64,000 nucleotides of DNA from Rhizobium sp. (lineage in GTDB: Bacteria > Pseudomonadota > Alphaproteobacteria > Rhizobiales > Rhizobiaceae), in the NCBI GenBank assembly GCA_028290545.1, contig JAQGJP010000020.1:45351-109350 (forward strand), given 5' to 3'. Positions 59,985-64,000 of this stretch are shown one piece after another. The notes below the pieces were generated by a model. The model was given only the letters and a program-made list of their open reading frames with translations. It searched no databases and was not told the DNA's origin. Position numbers and translations under genes: made by a program. Within the stretch, counting starts at the first letter, position 1, and every line of letters begins with the position of its first letter.

Positions 59985-60644
59985 TCATTCCGACGATGCC
60001 CGCAAGGCGAATGCCGCGGCAAGCGGTCCGATGACTGCGAAGAACAGGCTGAGCGCCACCAGAGCCATGAACGGCGGCAGGAATGGTGCCGGATCCTCGA
60101 CTGCCGCATAGGTCGCCGACACGCCGAAAATCAGTACCGGAATTGTGAGCGGCAACACGAGGATCGAGACGATCAGCCCGCCGCGTGGCAGGGCAACGGC
60201 GACAGCGGCACCGGCGGCACCGATGAAGGTGATCGCCGGCGACCCAGCCAGCAGCGTCAGCACCAACGCGCCGATGGACACCTCGCTCATGTTCATGAGG
60301 AGGCTGAGCAGCGGCGAGGCGACGACCAGTGGCAGCACCGCAGCCACCCAATGTGCCAGGCATTTGACGAAAACGATCAGCGTCAGCGGCGTCTCCTGCA
60401 TCATCAGCAGATCCAGCGAGCCATCCTCGCGCTCGGCCTGGAACAACCGATCAAGGCCCAACAGCGAGGCAAGCAGCGCCCCGACCCACAGGATCGCCGG
60501 ACCAATTCGCGCCAGCAGATTGAGATCAGGGCCGACACCGAAGGGAATGACCGCGACGATGGTCATGAAGAACAGCACACCGGTCAGCACTCCGCCGCCG
60601 GCACGGAACCCGAGTTTCAGGTCGCGGACAAAGAGGGCGATCAT
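59985..60644 (-). CDS. ccmB: Heme exporter permease CcmB
   Basis: A 219-residue membrane subunit with six helices that pairs with the CcmA ATPase. The family start MIALFVRDLKLGFRAGGG and the motif LFQAEREDGSLDLLMM are visible. I use the ATG at 60644; an ATG at 60656 is possible, while the track start at 60695 runs into the palindromic repeat. It lies 202 bp from ccmA instead of the tight junction usual for ccmA-ccmB, because a repeat pair fills the gap. Confidence 0.94.
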   Translation of the reverse strand: MIALFVRDLKLGFRAGGGVLTGVLFFMTIVAVIPFGVGPDLNLLARIGPAILWVGALLASLLGLDRLFQAEREDGSLDLLMMQETPLTLIVFVKCLAHWVAAVLPLVVASPLLSLLMNMSEVSIGALVLTLLAGSPAITFIGAAGAAVAVALPRGGLIVSILVLPLTIPVLIFGVSATYAAVEDPAPFLPPFMALVALSLFFAVIGPLAAAFALRASSE

Positions 60645-60670
60645 GACCGACACCATTTGCCGGGCGAGGA

Positions 60671-60828
60671 AGTCCCCTCCCCAACCCCTCCCCACAAGCG
60701 GGAGGGGCTAACGTGCGGCCCGCTCCAGTCCTTATTTCCGGGCTCAGACTTTGCTGAACTGTTGTCTTGGCACGATGGCGCGACGGGCAAGCCCCTCCCG
60801 CTTGTGGGAAGGGGTTGGGGAGGGGTCT
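60671..60828. repeat. Inverted pair of GC-rich palindromic repeat units between ccmA and ccmB
   Basis: A 39-bp unit at 60671-60709 (AGTCCCCTCCCCAACCCCTC...) reappears inverted at 60790-60828 with 37 of 39 bases matching, separated by 80 bp. Each unit contains its own short C/G palindrome around CACAAGCG. Such intergenic palindromic elements are common in Rhizobiales. Here they would fold into long hairpins in the ccmA-ccmB mRNA. Confidence 0.85.
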
Positions 60829-60846
60829 TTCTTGAACCAAGTTCAA

Positions 60847-61485
60847 TCACAACAACCCCTCCGCATACTCAAACCCCTTCATCACCAATCCCCGCACATT
60901 CTTCAGTCCCAGTTCTTGGTGCGTCGCAACGACGATGATCCCGCCCTTTGCCAGATGCGCCTGCATCAGCCCCGCAAAGACCTCCTCCGACTGCACATCC
61001 AACGCCGCCGTCGGTTCGTCCAGCAGCCAGATGGGACGCCAGACGGTAAGCAGCTTGGCCATTGCCATTCGCCGCTGCTGTCCGGCCGAGAGATAGCCGA
61101 ACGGCAGATGCAGGAGCGTTGGCAGACCCAGCGCACCAGCCGCCTCTTCCGGCGCGAGACCGTGCCCTCCCTCGAAATCACCCATGAAACTTTTCCAGAA
61201 GCCGAGATTCTCCTCGACCGTCAGTTCGCGCTTCATGGCGTTGCGGTGGCCGAGATAGTGGCAGGCCTCTGCCGCACGCGGAACAGCCCGCGCAGCAACG
61301 GTCACATTCACCTCGCCCTCGTCTTGCGGCAGCAGGCCGGCAATGGTGCGAATCAGCGTCGATTTTCCCGAGCCGTTGCGGCCGGTCACCAGCAACGCCT
61401 CGCCTGCCGCCAGCGAAAACGTGATGCCGGAGAATATCCGCTCTTCGCCCCTGATTGCCGCGAGATTGCGGACGTCCAACTGCAC
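60847..61485 (-). CDS. ccmA: Cytochrome c biogenesis ATP-binding protein CcmA
   Basis: A 212-residue ABC ATPase. Walker A is VTGRNGSGKSTLIRT, the signature is LSAGQQRRMAMAKLL and Walker B is IWLLDEPTAALD. It powers CcmB to release heme-loaded CcmE. The GTG at 61485 (MQLDVRNLAAIRG) has GGAGG 8 nt upstream and is preferred over the track start. It is the first gene of ccmABCDG and faces acnA across 271 bp, which must hold both promoters. Confidence 0.95.
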   Translation of the reverse strand: MQLDVRNLAAIRGEERIFSGITFSLAAGEALLVTGRNGSGKSTLIRTIAGLLPQDEGEVNVTVAARAVPRAAEACHYLGHRNAMKRELTVEENLGFWKSFMGDFEGGHGLAPEEAAGALGLPTLLHLPFGYLSAGQQRRMAMAKLLTVWRPIWLLDEPTAALDVQSEEVFAGLMQAHLAKGGIIVVATHQELGLKNVRGLVMKGFEYAEGLL

Positions 61486-61756
61486 CAAACAAACCTCCGC
61501 ACGGCAAATTTCGCCGCAATGCAAAAAAATATTTCCTTAGACCTTGGTAAGTATGGAACCTTGTTTAGAAATTATCTATAAGTTCCGCAATCGCGCCAGC
61601 AGCCGGCGTGAATATCATCCTAGCGCCGAACTTGGAATTGCGGGCACGCAAGTCCGCGTGCGGACAGCGGAAATGGCTGCACCCGCATCCCAAAGGCGTG
61701 TCCAACGCCGGGCGTTCGCACGTCAGTTCAGACGATCAGACGAAACGGGTCAACCC

Positions 61757-64000
61757 ATGTCGCATTCACTCGATAGTTTCAATTGTCGTTCTACCCTCAC
61801 CGTGAACGGCAAGAACTATATCTACTACAGCCTTCCCAGGGCAGAGGCGAACGGCCTCGCCGGTATTTCAAAACTCCCCTACTCCATGAAAGTGTTGCTG
61901 GAAAACCTTCTCCGCAACGAAGATGACCGTTCCGTCACCAAGGAAGACATCCAGGCGATCGCCGACTGGCTGGTCAACAAGGGCCTCAGCGAATATGAGA
62001 TCGCCTACCGTCCGGCCCGCGTTCTGATGCAGGATTTCACCGGCGTTCCGGCCGTCGTCGACCTCGCCGCGATGCGCGACGCGATGGTCTCGCTGGGTGG
62101 CGATCCGGAAAAGATCAATCCGCTGGTGCCTGTCGATCTCGTCATCGACCATTCCGTCATCGTCGATGAATTCGGCACGCGCACCGCTCTCGCACGCAAT
62201 GTCGAACTCGAATACGAGCGCAACGGCGAGCGCTACCGCTTCCTGAAATGGGGCCAGCAGGCGTTCGAGAACTTCCGTGTCGTGCCCCCCGGCACCGGCA
62301 TCTGTCATCAGGTCAATCTCGAATATCTCGGCCAGACCGTCTGGACGCGGGACGAGGACGGCGAGACCACCGCCTATCCCGATACCTGCGTCGGCACCGA
62401 TTCGCACACGACGATGATCAACGGCCTCGGCGTGCTCGGCTGGGGCGTCGGCGGCATCGAGGCGGAAGCCGCCATGCTCGGCCAGCCGGTTTCCATGCTG
62501 CTGCCGGAAGTGATCGGCTTCAAGCTGACGGGTGCGGCCAAGGAAGGCGTGACCGCAACGGATGTGGTTCTCACCGTCGTGCAGATGCTGCGCAAGAAGG
62601 GCGTGGTCTCGAAATTCGTCGAATTCTTCGGCCCCGGCCTCGATTCCATGTCGCTCGCCGACCGTGCGACGATCGGCAATATGGGCCCGGAATATGGCGC
62701 GACCTGCGGCTTCTTCCCGGTCGACGGCGAGACGATCAACTACCTCACCATGTCCGGTCGCGAGACCGACCGCATCCAGCTCGTCGAGGAATATTCCAAG
62801 CTGCAGGGCATGTGGCGCGATTCGGAAGGCGCCGACATCGTCTTCACCGATACGCTCGAACTCGACCTTGGCAGCGTCGTGCCCTCGATGGCCGGCCCCA
62901 AGCGCCCCGAAGGCCGCATTCCGCTCGAAGGCATTGCCGATGGCTTCGAAGCCGCACTTGAAGGCGACTACAAGAAGCCCGGCCAGCTCAAGGTGCGCTA
63001 TCCCGTCGAAGGCACCGATTATGACCTTGGCCATGGCGATGTCGCGATTGCCGCCATCACGTCGTGCACCAATACATCCAACCCCTCGGTGCTGATCGCT
63101 GCCGGCCTGCTCGCCCGCAATGCCGTCGCCAAGGGCCTGAATTCCAAGCCCTGGGTCAAGACCTCGCTGGCACCGGGAAGCCAGGTGGTTGCCGAATATC
63201 TCAGCCGGTCGGGCCTGCAGGACGATCTCGACAAGCTCGGCTTCAACCTGGTCGGTTTCGGCTGTACGACCTGCATCGGCAATTCCGGACCACTACCGGC
63301 GCCGATTTCCAAGACGATCAACGACAAGGGCCTGATCGCCGCCGGCGTGCTCTCGGGCAACCGCAATTTCGAAGGTCGCGTCTCTCCAGATGTACAGGCG
63401 AACTACCTCGCCTCGCCGCCGCTGGTCGTCGCTTACGCTCTCGCCGGTTCGGTGCAGATAGACCTTACGGAGGAGCCGCTTGGCGAGGACCAGCAGGGCA
63501 ACCCTGTTTTCCTCAAGGATATCTGGCCTTCGTCGAAGGAGATCCAGGAATTCATCATGAAATATGTGACGCGCGAACTCTACGCGTCGAAATATGCGGA
63601 TGTGTTCAAGGGTGACAGCAACTGGCAGGACGTCAAGATTCCCGAGGGAAAGACCTATGCCTGGGACGACAATTCGACCTATGTGCAGAACCCGCCCTAT
63701 TTCGTCGGCATGAAGCAGGCGGCGATCGGCGTTACCGACATCAAGGGCGCGCGCGTGCTGGGTCTCTTCGGCGACAAGATCACCACCGACCACATCTCGC
63801 CCGCGGGCTCGATCAAGGCGGCATCGCCGGCCGGCAGCTACCTGATCAACCACGGCGTCTCGGTGGCGGATTTCAACCAGTACGGCACACGCCGCGGCAA
63901 TCATGAAGTGATGATGCGCGGTACATTCGCCAATATCCGCATCCGCAACCACATGCTCGGCCCGAACGGCAAGGAAGGCGGCTTCACGATCCACTATCCC
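61757..64000 (+). CDS. acnA: Aconitate hydratase A, C-terminus cut by window edge
   Basis: Aconitase isomerises citrate to isocitrate in the TCA cycle. The visible 748 codons of about 900 start [14 protein letters not shown], with [19 protein letters not shown] and the [4Fe-4S] ligands Cys437 (SCTNTSN), Cys503 and Cys506 (GCTTCIGN). The swivel domain begins near [13 protein letters not shown]. The track misses this frame because it has no stop before 64000 and reports only antisense and out-of-frame ORFs instead. The site before the ATG is weak. It is divergent from ccmA, the usual rhizobial neighbour. Confidence 0.97.
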   Translation, partial: MSHSLDSFNCRSTLTVNGKNYIYYSLPRAEANGLAGISKLPYSMKVLLENLLRNEDDRSVTKEDIQAIADWLVNKGLSEYEIAYRPARVLMQDFTGVPAVVDLAAMRDAMVSLGGDPEKINPLVPVDLVIDHSVIVDEFGTRTALARNVELEYERNGERYRFLKWGQQAFENFRVVPPGTGICHQVNLEYLGQTVWTRDEDGETTAYPDTCVGTDSHTTMINGLGVLGWGVGGIEAEAAMLGQPVSMLLPEVIGFKLTGAAKEGVTATDVVLTVVQMLRKKGVVSKFVEFFGPGLDSMSLADRATIGNMGPEYGATCGFFPVDGETINYLTMSGRETDRIQLVEEYSKLQGMWRDSEGADIVFTDTLELDLGSVVPSMAGPKRPEGRIPLEGIADGFEAALEGDYKKPGQLKVRYPVEGTDYDLGHGDVAIAAITSCTNTSNPSVLIAAGLLARNAVAKGLNSKPWVKTSLAPGSQVVAEYLSRSGLQDDLDKLGFNLVGFGCTTCIGNSGPLPAPISKTINDKGLIAAGVLSGNRNFEGRVSPDVQANYLASPPLVVAYALAGSVQIDLTEEPLGEDQQGNPVFLKDIWPSSKEIQEFIMKYVTRELYASKYADVFKGDSNWQDVKIPEGKTYAWDDNSTYVQNPPYFVGMKQAAIGVTDIKGARVLGLFGDKITTDHISPAGSIKAASPAGSYLINHGVSVADFNQYGTRRGNHEVMMRGTFANIRIRNHMLGPNGKEGGFTIHYP

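Noticed and set aside
61868-63034. 388-aa minus-strand ORF
   Set aside because: Antisense of acnA, whose sense frame has all aconitase motifs.

Overview
The window is a GC-rich piece of chromosome from an alphaproteobacterium of the Rhizobiaceae (Rhizobium/Agrobacterium/Neorhizobium type). The evidence is an L-rhamnose locus of the rhizobial kind (rhaI and the fused aldolase-dehydrogenase rhaD, divergent from rhaR-S-T-P-Q-K), an F1 ATP synthase operon atpHAGDC without F0 genes, a compact ccmA-B-C-D-G cluster next to acnA, and the order ffh, chorismate mutase, rpsP, rimM, trmD, rplS. The genus is inference; no rRNA or tRNA gene was seen. Both ends cut genes: an unrecognised minus-strand CDS at the left and acnA at the right.

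Layout. 1-3560: partial unknown gene, leuD, a minimal zinc metallopeptidase, a decayed D-Ala-D-Ala dipeptidase gene with a 7-bp tandem repeat, a GlsB/YeaQ-type membrane protein and an alpha/beta hydrolase. 3570-14070: complete L-rhamnose catabolism and ABC uptake locus around a DeoR-type regulator, with a large inverted repeat in the divergent promoter region; the mutarotase gene rhaU seen in related loci is not here. 14090-18650: ftsK (with a CtrA-like box upstream), a LolA-like carrier with a Tat-like signal, and exonuclease III. 18650-21300: a two-gene Fe-alcohol dehydrogenase/aldehyde dehydrogenase operon. 21430-26440: atpHAGDC closed by a strong terminator. 26710-31740: an internally duplicated membrane protein, a nucleotidyltransferase-fold gene preceded by four TATCCC-type elements, priA and a transaldolase-family gene.

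31930-44330 is mixed chromosomal content: small secreted proteins, an amino-acid-type ABC permease with its binding protein but no ATPase, purE-purK, two DUF465 genes, an ArsR-type regulator, TauE/SafE, a ThiE-like protein, a Sel1-repeat protein, an inositol-monophosphatase-family gene, an ABC exporter, rpmE, an SRPBCC protein and a pentapeptide-repeat protein. 44360-49780 is the translation and protein-export block (rplS, trmD, rimM, rpsP, chorismate mutase, ffh), with a second TauE gene set against it. Upstream of ffh a sigma70-like promoter and a terminator lie about 100 nt apart, the outline of a small RNA or attenuated leader. 50010-51620 holds two tandem sulfotransferase-like paralogs.

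51740-57640 runs forward: MBL hydrolase, dapF, mtaB, ftsY, septation protein A and a DUF2585 gene. 57630-61490 runs backward: an antitoxin-like HigA without HigB, a DUF2750 gene broken by a one-base indel, then ccmG-D-C-B-A with a palindromic repeat pair between ccmB and ccmA. acnA then runs off the right edge. Most of the window is core chromosome. The parts that look acquired, decayed or unusual are the dipeptidase remnant, the nucleotidyltransferase gene, the sulfotransferase pair, the putative RNA before ffh, the HigA/DUF2750 pair and the repeat in the ccm operon. I found no clear multi-gene defence system, prophage, insertion sequence or CRISPR array.
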